32,016 bases of DNA from Candidatus Poseidoniales archaeon. Its GTDB lineage: Archaea; Thermoplasmatota; Poseidoniia; Poseidoniales; Thalassarchaeaceae. Both the position numbers and the translations under genes were made by a program. The notes under the pieces are model-generated. The model was not told the origin of the DNA, made no database searches, and worked only from the letters and a program-made list of their open reading frames with translations. Location: assembly GCA_012959435.1 (NCBI GenBank), contig DUDF01000045.1:1-32016 (forward strand), in the 5' to 3' direction. Positions 7,769-16,057 of the stretch are shown one piece after another; position 1 is the first letter of the stretch; every line of letters begins with the position of its first letter.

Positions 7769-7844
7769 TGGTAGCCCCTTCCAGATTCGAACTGGAGTCC
7801 TATGATCCAGAGTCACAGATGATGGACCTCTACACTAAGGGGCT
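7769..7844 (-). tRNA. tRNA-Gln (anticodon CUG), 3' CCA encoded
   Basis: On the minus strand the 73-nt body starts AGCCCCTTAGTGTAGAGG. The acceptor stem AGCCCCT pairs fully with AGGGGCT. The anticodon stem is TGTGA/TCATA (one G-U pair) around loop CTCTGGA, giving anticodon CUG at 7808-7810. The T arm is TCCAG-TTCGAAT-CTGGA. The discriminator base is A and CCA follows in the DNA (7769-7771). The GTGTAG D-arm and ATCATC segment resemble archaeal tRNA-Gln. No intron is present. Confidence 0.93.
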
Positions 7845-7870
7845 GTGTGTAAGGGTTGCGAGTAGCCTCA

Positions 7871-7880
7871 GTTATTTCAA
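7871..7880 (-). promoter_or_regulatory. Putative TATA-like box of tRNA-Gln (TTGAAATAAC)
   Basis: The box is 27-36 nt upstream of the tRNA 5' end on the minus strand, the distance expected for an archaeal TATA box. It resembles the TTGAAATC before the small gene at 5450. Confidence 0.4.
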
Positions 7881-7910
7881 GCCAACCGATAATTAATCGC
7901 TTCTGAGATT

Positions 7911-8126
7911 TTATTCATCGGGTGTTCTCTCAGATTTCTCTTCACTGAAATCTCGAGTATGACCTGATTCACGTAATTTGGCTAAGCGGTCTTGACTAAC
8001 ATCCGCTCCCTTTTCTTCAAATTCGTTAAACCATCGGTCAAGAAGCCAGGCGAATAGCATACCTATTGGATCAGGTAAAATGATGATGAGACCAACAATA
8101 ATTGCTGCCCAATAGTACCATTCCAT
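7911..8126 (-). CDS. Small membrane protein (71 residues), last gene of the kor operon
   Basis: MEWYYWAAIIVGLIIILPDPIGMLFAWLLDRWF forms one long or two short hydrophobic helices (about residues 5-30). A charged cytoplasmic-looking tail rich in Glu, Lys and Arg follows. The ATG at 8126 is 9 nt after the aldo/keto reductase stop, on the same strand, so it is very likely co-transcribed with korA, korB and the reductase. I do not recognise a family. It could be an assembly or anchoring factor for a neighbour, but nothing in the sequence shows this. Confidence 0.7.
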   Translation of the reverse strand: MEWYYWAAIIVGLIIILPDPIGMLFAWLLDRWFNEFEEKGADVSQDRLAKLRESGHTRDFSEEKSERTPDE

Positions 8127-8135
8127 GCCCTCACC

Positions 8136-9026
8136 TCAGGTTTCGGAAGTCGGGTCCCACCCTGAAACATAGTGTTCATCGAGAGTTTTTAACTCATCTA
8201 ATTGGGTGTCTAACTTAACTTTGAGGCAACCAAGATTTTCCTTAATCCGCCCTTCGTTACTTGATTTAGGTATAGTAATACAACCTATATCCATGCACCA
8301 TTTTATTGCTACTTGTGCTGGTGTACAACCTATTTCATGTGAAATTTTTACTAATTTTTCATCTAAAACTTTGTCTCCCCTTGCTAGGGGTGAATACGCC
8401 ATTACAGTTGCACCAACCGCTTCGGTGGCTGCGCGTAGAGCATCTCTTTGTAGCCAAGGGTGAATCTCTATTTGGTTGACTGAGGGCATATAGGTAGCGT
8501 AACTTCGCATTTTGTCAAGGTGATGAGCCCCGTAATTTGAAACTCCGATTGCCCTTGTCCAGCCCTGTTTCAAGCACTCTTCCATGCCTTTCCATGTCGG
8601 TTTCCGATGGTAGGGGTCTTTTGGTGGTGCATGCACCAAGTATAGGTCAACATACTCAAGTCCAAGATTTTTTAATGATTCTTGACAGCGTTGTTGCACC
8701 GCCTCAAATCCAACTGCATGTGGGCGACGAAGTTTTGTTGTTACAAATAATTCTTCGCGTGTGATGATTCCATCCTCAATCGCTTCTGCAATGGCTTCAC
8801 CAACTTCGTGTTCATTTTCATACGCCATTGCCGTGTCAATATGCTTGTAACCCAACTTTAGGGCAGCAAGCACCGCTTGTTTGCACTCCCCTTCTTCTTT
8901 CATCAGAAAAGTTCCGAGACCAAATTGTGGCACTTCAGAAGTGTAAGCAACTTCTCCGTTTGTAGTTGCATGGCCGATGGTAAGAGTTGGTCCCATATGT
9001 TGTAAGCGGAGGCCATCCACTTTCAA
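8136..9026 (-). CDS. Aldo/keto reductase
   Basis: The 296-residue length and motifs fit the AKR (TIM-barrel, NADPH-dependent) family. The catalytic tetrad is complete: Asp64 and Tyr69 in HIDTAMAYENE, Lys98 in VTTKLRR and His132 in YLVHAPP. PQFGLGTF opens the barrel, GWTRAIGVSNYG and VNQIEIHPW are typical AKR strands, and IPKSSNEGRIKENL is the NADPH 2'-phosphate-binding end. The predicted start is TTG at 9026, 7 nt after the korB stop; an ATG at residue 11 is an alternative. Family knowledge: it reduces aldehydes or ketones; the substrate is not evident. Its place in the kor operon suggests a link to 2-oxoacid or aldehyde metabolism, but that is inference. Confidence 0.92.
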   Translation of the reverse strand: MKVDGLRLQHMGPTLTIGHATTNGEVAYTSEVPQFGLGTFLMKEEGECKQAVLAALKLGYKHIDTAMAYENEHEVGEAIAEAIEDGIITREELFVTTKLRRPHAVGFEAVQQRCQESLKNLGLEYVDLYLVHAPPKDPYHRKPTWKGMEECLKQGWTRAIGVSNYGAHHLDKMRSYATYMPSVNQIEIHPWLQRDALRAATEAVGATVMAYSPLARGDKVLDEKLVKISHEIGCTPAQVAIKWCMDIGCITIPKSSNEGRIKENLGCLKVKLDTQLDELKTLDEHYVSGWDPTSET

Positions 9027-9033
9027 ACCCTAC

Positions 9034-10056
9034 TCAGGCACGTAAGTCGCCAAGTAATGAAGCCAAATCCTCTTCACTTGGTCGCAATTGTTCATTTGTC
9101 AGTTCGGAAAGTGGCGTATCTGAAAGATTTAGCATCTCATCTAATGTCTTAGGCTCTGGATTGTAATACAAGAGTCCAGTAACATGTCTTTGATCCTGTT
9201 CAGCATGATGGATTTGCGAAAGTGCAGCCACCGCATCAGATGGGTCATGGTTTCCTCCAATGGTTTCAAGTCTGAGGGTTGAGCCATCAAACAGAGTGAT
9301 ATCCTTGAATTCCCCTTCTGGGACTTCAACATCGGCAATTGGTTGGAATGTGGGGATGTAGTCGTATGCATGGAGTTCTGATTGGTTATCTTTCACATAT
9401 CCATATGAACGGAAAGATTCGTCATTATTACTGAAGGTTACACACGGTGAAATCACATCAATTATCGCGGTTCCTCGGTGACTCATAGCCGCCCTCATTA
9501 GAGATGTTAATTGCTTCTTTGAGCCGGAGAATGAACGAGCGACGAATGTGCATCCAAGATTGATTGCCATGGCGCACAAATCTATTGGGGGGCTCTCATT
9601 TGCTTCTGCTTTTCTTTTCTGAGAGCCCTTTTCAACAGTAGCTGAATATTGACCTTTTGTCAGTCCGTAAACACCGTTATTTTCAATGATGTAAACCATG
9701 TTTAGATTTCGGCGTATTGCATGGATGAATTGTCCAATTCCAATACTTGCAGTATCCCCATCCCCTGAAACGCCTATGTAATGCAAATCTTTGTTGGTTA
9801 CATTTGCTCCAGTTGTTACTGACGGCATTCTACCGTGAAGTGTATTGAATCCATGTGATTTACCGAGGAAGTATGCCGGTGTCTTTGATGAACAGCCAAT
9901 ACCACTCATCTTAGCAATTCTGTCGGGTTGAATGCCATTTTCCCACGCTGCTGTGATTACAACATTGGAAATTTGATCGTGCCCACAACCAGGACAAAGT
10001 GAAGATGGCCCACCCTTGTAGTCATCCTTGGGTAAATCAATAATATTCAACTTCAA
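9034..10056 (-). CDS. korB: 2-oxoacid:ferredoxin oxidoreductase subunit beta (2-oxoglutarate type)
   Basis: The beta subunit binds thiamine diphosphate and one [4Fe-4S] cluster. All four expected cysteines are visible: Cys21 and Cys24 (LCPGCGH), Cys55 (GIGCSSK) and Cys205 (ISPCVTF). The TPP motif is GDGD (98-101) through ENN (125-127), followed by GVYGLTKGQYS as in KorB-type subunits. With KorA it would oxidatively decarboxylate a 2-oxoacid, probably 2-oxoglutarate, to the acyl-CoA while reducing ferredoxin. Specificity is inferred from family resemblance and from aconitase nearby. The start is TTG overlapping the korA stop (TTGA), with the Shine-Dalgarno GAGGTGA just upstream, so translation is probably coupled. 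At 340 residues it is a little longer than minimal KorB because of a C-terminal extension. Confidence 0.92.
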   Translation of the reverse strand: MKLNIIDLPKDDYKGGPSSLCPGCGHDQISNVVITAAWENGIQPDRIAKMSGIGCSSKTPAYFLGKSHGFNTLHGRMPSVTTGANVTNKDLHYIGVSGDGDTASIGIGQFIHAIRRNLNMVYIIENNGVYGLTKGQYSATVEKGSQKRKAEANESPPIDLCAMAINLGCTFVARSFSGSKKQLTSLMRAAMSHRGTAIIDVISPCVTFSNNDESFRSYGYVKDNQSELHAYDYIPTFQPIADVEVPEGEFKDITLFDGSTLRLETIGGNHDPSDAVAALSQIHHAEQDQRHVTGLLYYNPEPKTLDEMLNLSDTPLSELTNEQLRPSEEDLASLLGDLRA

Positions 10057-11837
10057 GACATCACCTCTAGTAACTTTTCCCGAATCATTTCAGAATATTT
10101 TCTTGCCCTTGGGGGTAGTCCATCAGAGAAGGCGACGCTATGCACACGTGGCACCAATTTAATTGGTAATTCCTTGCGCAGTATGCCGTACAATTGACCA
10201 TCACGGTTAACTTCTAACACAATTATTTGTTCATGGTTGGCCACAAACTCTTCAACAACGGGTGAGATAGGCAGGGAGCGTAACCTACACTGACTAACCT
10301 TCAGGCCTGTTGCTTCCAAAATATCATCAATTTCTTGAATGGTATTTTCCATTGAGCCGTAGTAAATAATCCCTACTTGCATCTCGGGCTCTTCTCTAAG
10401 AATTGGTTGAGGAAGAACAGTTCTAGCCCCGTCAATCTTTCTCTTTAATCTCGCCATGTTGGCAACATAAACCTCCGGGTCTTCAGAGTATACTGCATCT
10501 TCATCATGACCGGTTCCGCGATAGAGTATTGGTTCAAGCCCACTCCCGGGTAAAGTTCTGTAACAGATTCCATCGCCATCAACATCACGGTAACGGCCAA
10601 AATTTTCAATAGCGTCAATTTCTTCTTGTGAGTGCAAGACTTTGCCCCGGTCCATTTTTTCTGGGTAGTCAAAACCATTGCAGATCCAGTGGTTCATTCC
10701 AAGGTCAAGGTCTGAGAATCCAAAGACAATGGTTTGAAATCTCTCTGCCAAGTCAAATGCACGCCATCCAAACTCGAAACACTCCTCTATGGTGCCCGGT
10801 ATTAACACGAGATGTTTTGTGTCTCCATGTCCTACTTCATAGAGCATAGAGAGGTCACCTTGCTGAGTTCTAGTAGGTAAGCCAGTTGAAGGGCCTACAC
10901 GATTAACATCCCAAATTACCCCGGGTACTTCGGAGAAATAAGCTAGCCCAACGAATTCTGACATCAATGAAATCCCTGGCCCTGATGTGCAAGTCATAGC
11001 ACGGCCACCAGCCCAGCCAGCACCAACTACCATTCCAGCAGCGGCTAATTCATCTTCACTTTGGATGACAGCACAAGTGAGTTGTTCATTGTCATCACTA
11101 CGTAGTCTTGGGAGGTGGGAGATTATTCCTTCAGCGATAGATGTGGATGGTGTGATTGGATACCATGACAGCATTGTAACTCCGCCAAATAACGAGCCAA
11201 GAGCAACCGCTTCGTTTCCATCAATAATGAAAGACTCAGGGTTTACCTCCCTTGCTTCAAGGGCGTATGGGCATATTTGTTCAAAATTTTCAACAACATA
11301 TTCTCGGCCAAGGGTGATGGCAGTCGCATTCAACTCAATCGCCTTTGCTTTGCCATTGAATTGTTTGTTTACAGCGTTGTCTAGAATTGTGCTATCAAGT
11401 CCAATTAATTCAGCAATAACTCCTACATAGACCATATTTGCAATCATACGAGCCAACTTTGGATTCAATCCGCGAGCAATGGTTGTCATTGGAATTGGAT
11501 AGAGAATTAAGTCATCCCTTTCAACTGGCAACTTGACATCTGAGTTGTAGATTACCACGGTTCCAGATTCAAGAGATGCAATATCATTGTCCCATGTTGC
11601 TTTGTTCATCAAAACTTGGATATGTGTACGGTCACCAGGTGCTTGATAGCCAGCATCAGAAACACGGATGATGTACCATGTTGGAAGTCCTGAGATGTTT
11701 GAAGGAAATAGGTTCTTCCCACTAACTGGCACTCCCATCTTAAACATGGATTGGAGTAGAATTAGATTAGCCGATTGGGACCCCGTCCCATTCGCTGTAG
11801 CGATATTGAATGTGAAGTCGTTGACGATGGTTTCCAT
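10053..11837 (-). CDS. korA: 2-oxoacid:ferredoxin oxidoreductase subunit alpha (fused gamma-alpha)
   Basis: The 594-residue chain is the fused form. Residues about 10-180 are the gamma domain (GTGSQSANLILLQSMFKMG and GDRTHIQVLMN). Residues about 205-594 are the alpha domain, starting GNEAVALGSLFGGV and carrying SWYPITPSTSIAE; the YPITPST motif at 226-232 is the hallmark linked to 2-oxoacid binding in archaeal enzymes. TCTSGPGISLMSEFVGLAYFSEVP and WDVNRVGPSTGLPTRTQQGDL are further family blocks. The C-terminal segment (EMQVGIIYYGSMENTIQEI) matches the KorA/PorA end domain. The ATG at 11837 is well placed. It heads an operon with korB, an aldo/keto reductase and a small membrane protein. The promoter region resembles that of aconitase. 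Confidence 0.93.
   Translation of the reverse strand: METIVNDFTFNIATANGTGSQSANLILLQSMFKMGVPVSGKNLFPSNISGLPTWYIIRVSDAGYQAPGDRTHIQVLMNKATWDNDIASLESGTVVIYNSDVKLPVERDDLILYPIPMTTIARGLNPKLARMIANMVYVGVIAELIGLDSTILDNAVNKQFNGKAKAIELNATAITLGREYVVENFEQICPYALEAREVNPESFIIDGNEAVALGSLFGGVTMLSWYPITPSTSIAEGIISHLPRLRSDDNEQLTCAVIQSEDELAAAGMVVGAGWAGGRAMTCTSGPGISLMSEFVGLAYFSEVPGVIWDVNRVGPSTGLPTRTQQGDLSMLYEVGHGDTKHLVLIPGTIEECFEFGWRAFDLAERFQTIVFGFSDLDLGMNHWICNGFDYPEKMDRGKVLHSQEEIDAIENFGRYRDVDGDGICYRTLPGSGLEPILYRGTGHDEDAVYSEDPEVYVANMARLKRKIDGARTVLPQPILREEPEMQVGIIYYGSMENTIQEIDDILEATGLKVSQCRLRSLPISPVVEEFVANHEQIIVLEVNRDGQLYGILRKELPIKLVPRVHSVAFSDGLPPRARKYSEMIREKLLEVMS
10061..10067 (-). promoter_or_regulatory. Shine-Dalgarno site GAGGTGA inside the korA end, deciding the TTG start of korB
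   Basis: On the minus strand GAGGTGA lies 4 nt before the TTG at 10056, whose last two bases are also the first two of the korA TGA stop. There is no ATG nearby that would keep LPKDDYKGGPSSLCPGCGH complete, so the TTG is the likely start. Confidence 0.7.
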
Positions 11838-11907
11838 CTTGTTCTGAGTCCCCTTTTTGGGTTTGTCCTACGGACAGCAACCTCTCCCTTGCGACTTTGG
11901 GCGTAGC

Positions 11908-11925
11908 ATGAGCCTCTTCATATTT
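11908..11925 (-). promoter_or_regulatory. Putative korA promoter element, shared with aconitase
   Basis: The minus strand reads AAATATGAAGAGGCTCAT, 70 nt before the korA ATG. The aconitase upstream region has AAATTTGAAGTGGCTCAT (13198-13215), 16 of 18 identical. The AT-rich left half could be a TATA box, which would leave a leader of about 50 nt for korA. The leader holds the small inverted pair GTCC-GTA-GGAC and a CCCAAAAAGGG. Confidence 0.5.
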
Positions 11926-11956
11926 TCCTTCTATTTTTAGTGCTATTCGCCAATGA

Positions 11957-12020
11957 ATCGATTACATTCGATGAATCAAGAAATGTAGATTCATGTCAGT
12001 AGTAATTCAACACATTGAAT
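11957..12020. repeat. Cluster of short inverted repeats in the korA/cyclophilin intergenic region
   Basis: The 264-nt region between the divergent korA and cyclophilin genes contains no convincing gene. It holds ATCGA-TTACAT-TCGAT (11957-11972), ATGAATC-(10 nt)-GATTCAT (11971-11994) and ATTCAA-CACA-TTGAAT (12005-12020). An extra ATGAATC is at 11953-11959 and an extra GATTCAT at 12071-12077. The recurring ATTCA/TGAAT arms suggest binding sites for a dimeric regulator. AT-rich DNA produces such pairs by chance, so this remains tentative. Confidence 0.4.
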
Positions 12021-12101
12021 GCCTTTCCCTCCATATTACCAAACATTTACCTCTTTTCGCGGGAGCGAGTGATTCATCAATGAGACGCTTGTCGGCGGTT
12101 C

Positions 12102-13178
12102 ATGATTCCGAGTGGATTGAAGGAGGCGTGGGAGACTGCTGAGAAGCAAATAGACGCTGGTGAACATGATGATGCCTTGAAAACATTGAGGGCATCTTGG
12201 TCAGAACATGGTGACAAAGCCAACCACGCAAACACATGGACTTTAGTCGGTGATGCAAAACAAGCATTGGCAGATGGCAGTTCACCAGTAAACCGCAAAA
12301 TGTTGCGGGAAGCAAGCAAAGCTTACCAAAGTGCACTGAAGAAGGATCCAAAGCACCGTGATGCCCGTCGCGCTTCTAACGCCTTACAGGCAAAAATGGA
12401 TGGTTTAGGTATTAGAACATCTAGCCTGCCAAAATTAATTGATGATGGTACCCCGACAATCTACGGCTTGTTATCAATTATGTTGGTTGGGATGCTCCTA
12501 TTGTCTAGCATCAAGTACATGCCTGAAATCAAGGCAGCACTACACTTTACTTCAGAAGAATCATCAGATTGGGATGCAACCCTTGTAATTGAGTTAGACT
12601 CTCAAGCAGCGCCAAAAACGGTTGATTCATTCAAAGACCATGCCCGTAATGGCAGATACGATGGCATTGCATTCCATCGTGTAATTGATGGTTTTATGGT
12701 TCAAGGCGGTGATATTGAGAATGGTGCTTATCCATTGACAGGGGGCGGGGCTGGCTCAGGGGGCTATTCTGCAATCTGGTATGGCCAAGGTGACCAAAAC
12801 GACATTACAACTTGGACAATACCTGATGAATTTGATTGTGCTGAAACATCAGAAGGTTCAGGGCAATGGGTGGGGACTTGTCATGTGCCTGGTGCCCTCT
12901 CAATGGCAAACTCAGGTCCAAATACTGGTGGTAGTCAATTCTACATTGTTGACAAAGATTCAACACCTTCACATCTTAATGGGGCACACACAATCTTTGG
13001 ATTGGTTACTGATGATAGCACTTACTTGGGTAGTGGCATTGGTGGGATTGAATTGGTTGATAAAATCAGTTTAGTTCCAACAATTGGTGGTGGTGACGAC
13101 AAACCACTGAACCCACCTTACATTCACAGCATTGAGATAGATGGTAACATGGCTTACATGCACCTAATCATCCCATAA
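12102..13178 (+). CDS. Membrane-anchored cyclophilin-type peptidyl-prolyl isomerase with N-terminal TPR-like region
   Basis: Three parts are visible in 358 residues. Residues about 1-100 are helical and TPR-like (KEAWETAEKQIDAGEHDDALKTL and MLREASKAYQSALKKDPKHRDARR). Residues about 118-138 are one membrane helix (YGLLSIMLVGMLLLSSI). Residues about 155-358 are a cyclophilin domain: AFHRVIDGFMVQGGD with the catalytic Arg, GALSMANSGPNTGGSQFYI and LNGAHTIFGLV. Arg and Lys before the helix suggest a cytoplasmic N-terminus and an outward-facing isomerase. The cyclophilin part has an insertion (YSAIWYGQGDQNDITTWTIPDEFDC...GTC) with two Cys, which suits an extracellular domain. It may help fold the many secreted proteins encoded here (inference). 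Aconitase follows after 86 nt on the same strand. Confidence 0.9.
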   Translation: MIPSGLKEAWETAEKQIDAGEHDDALKTLRASWSEHGDKANHANTWTLVGDAKQALADGSSPVNRKMLREASKAYQSALKKDPKHRDARRASNALQAKMDGLGIRTSSLPKLIDDGTPTIYGLLSIMLVGMLLLSSIKYMPEIKAALHFTSEESSDWDATLVIELDSQAAPKTVDSFKDHARNGRYDGIAFHRVIDGFMVQGGDIENGAYPLTGGGAGSGGYSAIWYGQGDQNDITTWTIPDEFDCAETSEGSGQWVGTCHVPGALSMANSGPNTGGSQFYIVDKDSTPSHLNGAHTIFGLVTDDSTYLGSGIGGIELVDKISLVPTIGGGDDKPLNPPYIHSIEIDGNMAYMHLIIP

Positions 13179-13184
13179 TTGGTT

Positions 13185-13196
13185 GGTTCTTAGAAC
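13185..13196. repeat. Inverted repeat GTTCT-T-AGAAC upstream of aconitase
   Basis: It lies just after the cyclophilin stop, within GGTTGGTTCTTAGAACGAAA, and directly upstream of the putative aconitase promoter. The same GGTTGGTTC followed by a GAAC arm recurs at 21848-21864. It could be an operator, or part of the end of the cyclophilin transcript. Confidence 0.35.
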
Positions 13197-13197
13197 G

Positions 13198-13215
13198 AAA
13201 TTTGAAGTGGCTCAT
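13198..13215 (+). promoter_or_regulatory. Putative aconitase promoter element AAATTTGAAGTGGCTCAT
   Basis: The element begins 67 nt upstream of the ATG at 13265 and matches the korA element in 16 of 18 positions. Behind it lies CTATATTGAAGG, a second TATA-like candidate. The leader (13229-13258) contains four homopolymer blocks, GGGGG, CCCC, CCCC and GGGG; the last, 6 nt before the ATG, could act as ribosome binding site and could pair with either C block. Confidence 0.5.
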
Positions 13216-13264
13216 AGGCTATATTGAAGGGGGCCACCCCTGCCCCGTTTAATTGGGGAAAAGA

Positions 13265-15937
13265 ATGAGCGAAGTCAGCGAGTTCGAAATGAGTGATGGG
13301 ACTCTAGGTCAGTTCTACTCTTTACCAGCAAAAGAAGCTGATTGGGGTGTTTCACTTTCTGACCTTCCATATTCTATCAGAGTATTACTTGAGGCGGCAT
13401 TGCGAAATGCCGATGGATTTCTAGTAACTGATGCTGATGTAGAGAGGATTGCAAATTGGAATCCAACAATGACTCCAGCCGAAATTCCATTTATGCCAAG
13501 CCGAGTAATTCTACAAGATTTCACCGGTGTCCCAGCAGTTGTTGATATCGCCGCGCTGCGCGATGGAATGGTAGAATTAGGTGGGGACCCCAAAAAAGTC
13601 AATCCACAAGTTCCAGTAGACCTAGTCATTGACCACTCAGTGCAGGTTGATTATTCAGGTCTTATTCCAGATGCGCGCGAACGTAACTTAGAGATTGAAT
13701 ATGAGCGCAACATGGAACGCTATCAATTTCTCAAATGGGGGCAGCAAAGTTTGGATAATTTCCGCGCTGTTCCACCTGGGAGAGGGATTGTCCATCAGGT
13801 AAACCTAGAGTGGCTAGCAAGTGTCGCCCGAGAAGAGGATGGTGTTTGGTTAAACGATTCACTGGTGGGCACTGACTCGCACACGACCATGATCAATGGT
13901 TTGGGTGTTTTAGGTTGGGGTGTTGGTGGAATTGAGGCTGAGGCTGTGATGCTTGGACAGCCGATTTACATGCTATTACCAGAAGTAGTTGGTTTTGAGT
14001 TGACAGGAAGTTTGCAGTCAGGTGTGACCGCTACTGACATGACTTTGCGTATTGTTGAGATACTTCGTGAGTACGGGGTTGTTAGTAAATTCGTAGAATT
14101 TTTTGGTGGTGGTCTTGCCAACATTACTCTTCCAGACCGAGCTACAATTGCTAATATGGCGCCTGAATACGGGGCAACATGCGGATTTTTCCCAGTTGAT
14201 GAAACAACACTTGAGTACATGCGACTTTCAGGTCGGGATGAAACTCATGTTGAAAATGTGAAGCGATACTTGAAAGCTCAAGGGATGTTTTTGAATCCTG
14301 ATTCAGCAAATCCAAAATTTACTTCTACACTTTCACTTGATTTGTCTACTGTTGAGCCGTCTCTAGCAGGTCCAAAAAGGCCTCAAGACCGAGTCAATCT
14401 ATCAGATATGAAAGCGCATTGGATTGGTAGTTTGACCGCTCCTCTTGGCCACCAAGGTCACGGGCTTGGTGCTGATGCAGCGTCGTTAAAAATTCAGGTT
14501 GAAGGGGAAGATTACTGTTTGACTCATGGCGATGTGGTTATCGCCGCAATCACATCTTGTACTAACACTTCCAATCCATCTGTAATGCTTGCTGCAGGGT
14601 TAGTTGCGCGCAACGCGCGTGCCCTTGGTATGACGATTAAGCCGTGGGTTAAACCAAGTTTAGCACCCGGGAGCAGGGTCGTAACAGAGTATTATGATGC
14701 TGCAGGTCTTAGTGAAGATTTGTCAGCTCTTGGTTTCAATAATGTAGGCTATGGGTGTACCACTTGCATCGGTAATTCAGGACCATTGGCGGAGAACATC
14801 GAGTCAGCAATTGATGCAGGAGATTTGATCGTTGGAAGTGTAATTTCTGGTAACCGAAATTTCGAAGGAAGAGTTCATCAAAAGGTAAAAGGCAGTTATC
14901 TTGGAAGTCCACCTTTAGTTGTAGCATATGCATTAGCTGGGACTCTAAATATTGACATTCAGAATGATGTAATAGGCCAAGATTCCAACGGGAACGATGT
15001 TTTCTTAGCCGATATTTGGCCCTCAGATGAGGACATCCAGGCTACGGTAGCCGCCTCAATTAGCCCTGAGATGTTCCGCAAACGTTACGCCGATGCAACC
15101 AACGAGCCGCGATGGAATGCAATTCCTTCATCACCAAGTGACTTGTATCCTTGGGATGATGATTCAACCTATATTCGATTACCTTCATTCTTTGAAGGTA
15201 TTTCACTTGAATTAGATGAAATAAAACCAATAATTGGTGCTCATGTTTTACTGATGTTAGGGGACTCGACAACGACAGATCATATTTCTCCTGCGGGGGC
15301 ATTTCCCCATACTGGTCCAGCCGGTCAATACCTAATTGAAAATGGTGTGAAGCCGCGCCATTTCAACTCGTTTGGAAGCCGGCGCGGTAATCACGAAGTG
15401 ATGATGCGCGGTACATTTGCTAATGTCCGGATTAGAAATAAAATTGCACCAGGAACTGAGGGGGGATTCACAACTTTCTTTCCAACTGGAGATGTTACTT
15501 CAGTGTTTGAAGCTAGCATGCGTTACCAAGAGAATGGGACACCATTAGTAGTACTTGCAGGCTCGCAGTACGGCACTGGTAGTAGTAGGGATTGGGCTGC
15601 GAAAGGTACATTATTACTCGGTGTGAAGGCAGTTATTGCCACATCATTTGAGAGAATCCACCGTTCCAACTTGGTCGGCATGGGTGTACTGCCTCTGACC
15701 TTCTTAGAAGGGCAAGACCCAGATAGTTTAGGGTTGGATGGGAGTGAGAAATTTGACATACCAGCCCATGGGGAAATGGTGCCGATGAGTACCATGGTAG
15801 TGACAGCTCACAAGGGAGATGGGACTAGTTTCAATTTTGATGCAATAGTGAGGCTTGATACACCTGTTGAAGTAGAATATTACAACAATGGTGGCATTCT
15901 TCAAACAGTGCTGCGAAATCTTGCAGTAACTAAATAA
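13265..15937 (+). CDS. acnA: Aconitate hydratase (AcnA/IRP type)
   Basis: Aconitase converts citrate to isocitrate using a [4Fe-4S] cluster in the cytoplasm. From the ATG at 13265 the protein is 890 residues, the normal AcnA length. The cluster cysteines are Cys432 ([10 protein letters not shown]) and Cys498/Cys501 ([12 protein letters not shown]). Other landmarks are [34 protein letters not shown] in the N-terminal half, and in the swivelling domain [38 protein letters not shown] and [16 protein letters not shown]. The track start is a TTG four codons upstream; the ATG has GGGGAAAAGA before it and is preferred. The promoter element shared with korA suggests both oxidative and ferredoxin-linked TCA-cycle steps are co-regulated. 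Confidence 0.96.
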   Translation: MSEVSEFEMSDGTLGQFYSLPAKEADWGVSLSDLPYSIRVLLEAALRNADGFLVTDADVERIANWNPTMTPAEIPFMPSRVILQDFTGVPAVVDIAALRDGMVELGGDPKKVNPQVPVDLVIDHSVQVDYSGLIPDARERNLEIEYERNMERYQFLKWGQQSLDNFRAVPPGRGIVHQVNLEWLASVAREEDGVWLNDSLVGTDSHTTMINGLGVLGWGVGGIEAEAVMLGQPIYMLLPEVVGFELTGSLQSGVTATDMTLRIVEILREYGVVSKFVEFFGGGLANITLPDRATIANMAPEYGATCGFFPVDETTLEYMRLSGRDETHVENVKRYLKAQGMFLNPDSANPKFTSTLSLDLSTVEPSLAGPKRPQDRVNLSDMKAHWIGSLTAPLGHQGHGLGADAASLKIQVEGEDYCLTHGDVVIAAITSCTNTSNPSVMLAAGLVARNARALGMTIKPWVKPSLAPGSRVVTEYYDAAGLSEDLSALGFNNVGYGCTTCIGNSGPLAENIESAIDAGDLIVGSVISGNRNFEGRVHQKVKGSYLGSPPLVVAYALAGTLNIDIQNDVIGQDSNGNDVFLADIWPSDEDIQATVAASISPEMFRKRYADATNEPRWNAIPSSPSDLYPWDDDSTYIRLPSFFEGISLELDEIKPIIGAHVLLMLGDSTTTDHISPAGAFPHTGPAGQYLIENGVKPRHFNSFGSRRGNHEVMMRGTFANVRIRNKIAPGTEGGFTTFFPTGDVTSVFEASMRYQENGTPLVVLAGSQYGTGSSRDWAAKGTLLLGVKAVIATSFERIHRSNLVGMGVLPLTFLEGQDPDSLGLDGSEKFDIPAHGEMVPMSTMVVTAHKGDGTSFNFDAIVRLDTPVEVEYYNNGGILQTVLRNLAVTK

Positions 15938-15955
15938 TAACAGCACTATATTTTG

Positions 15956-15995
15956 GGGGAACGAAAGCAGTAGTCCCCTACCTTTTAATTTTTTA
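15956..15995 (+). terminator. Possible terminator after aconitase (hairpin plus T tracts)
   Basis: GGGGA (15956-15960) and TCCCC (15974-15978) can pair around a 13-nt loop, followed by CCTTTTAATTTTTTAA. Archaeal termination mainly needs T tracts, which are present, and the next gene has its own promoter-like box in the same T-rich stretch. Confidence 0.35.
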
Positions 15996-15999
15996 ACGG
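15989..15999 (+). promoter_or_regulatory. Putative promoter of the giant SGNH protein gene (TTTTTTAACGG)
   Basis: TTTTAACGG (15991-15999) is identical to the box upstream of the 210-residue gene at 21841 and close to that of the LemA gene. It lies 59 nt before the ATG at 16058 and 41 nt before the TTG at 16040. Confidence 0.4.
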
Positions 16000-16057
16000 C
16001 GATTATCCTTAGACGGGTAATCGCAATCGGTATAGGTGAGTGTTGAATGTTGGGTCT

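Noticed and set aside
7769-7844. tRNA intron or pseudo-tRNA
   Set aside because: All stems pair, the loop sizes are normal, and CCA is encoded; the 73-nt body leaves no room for an intron.
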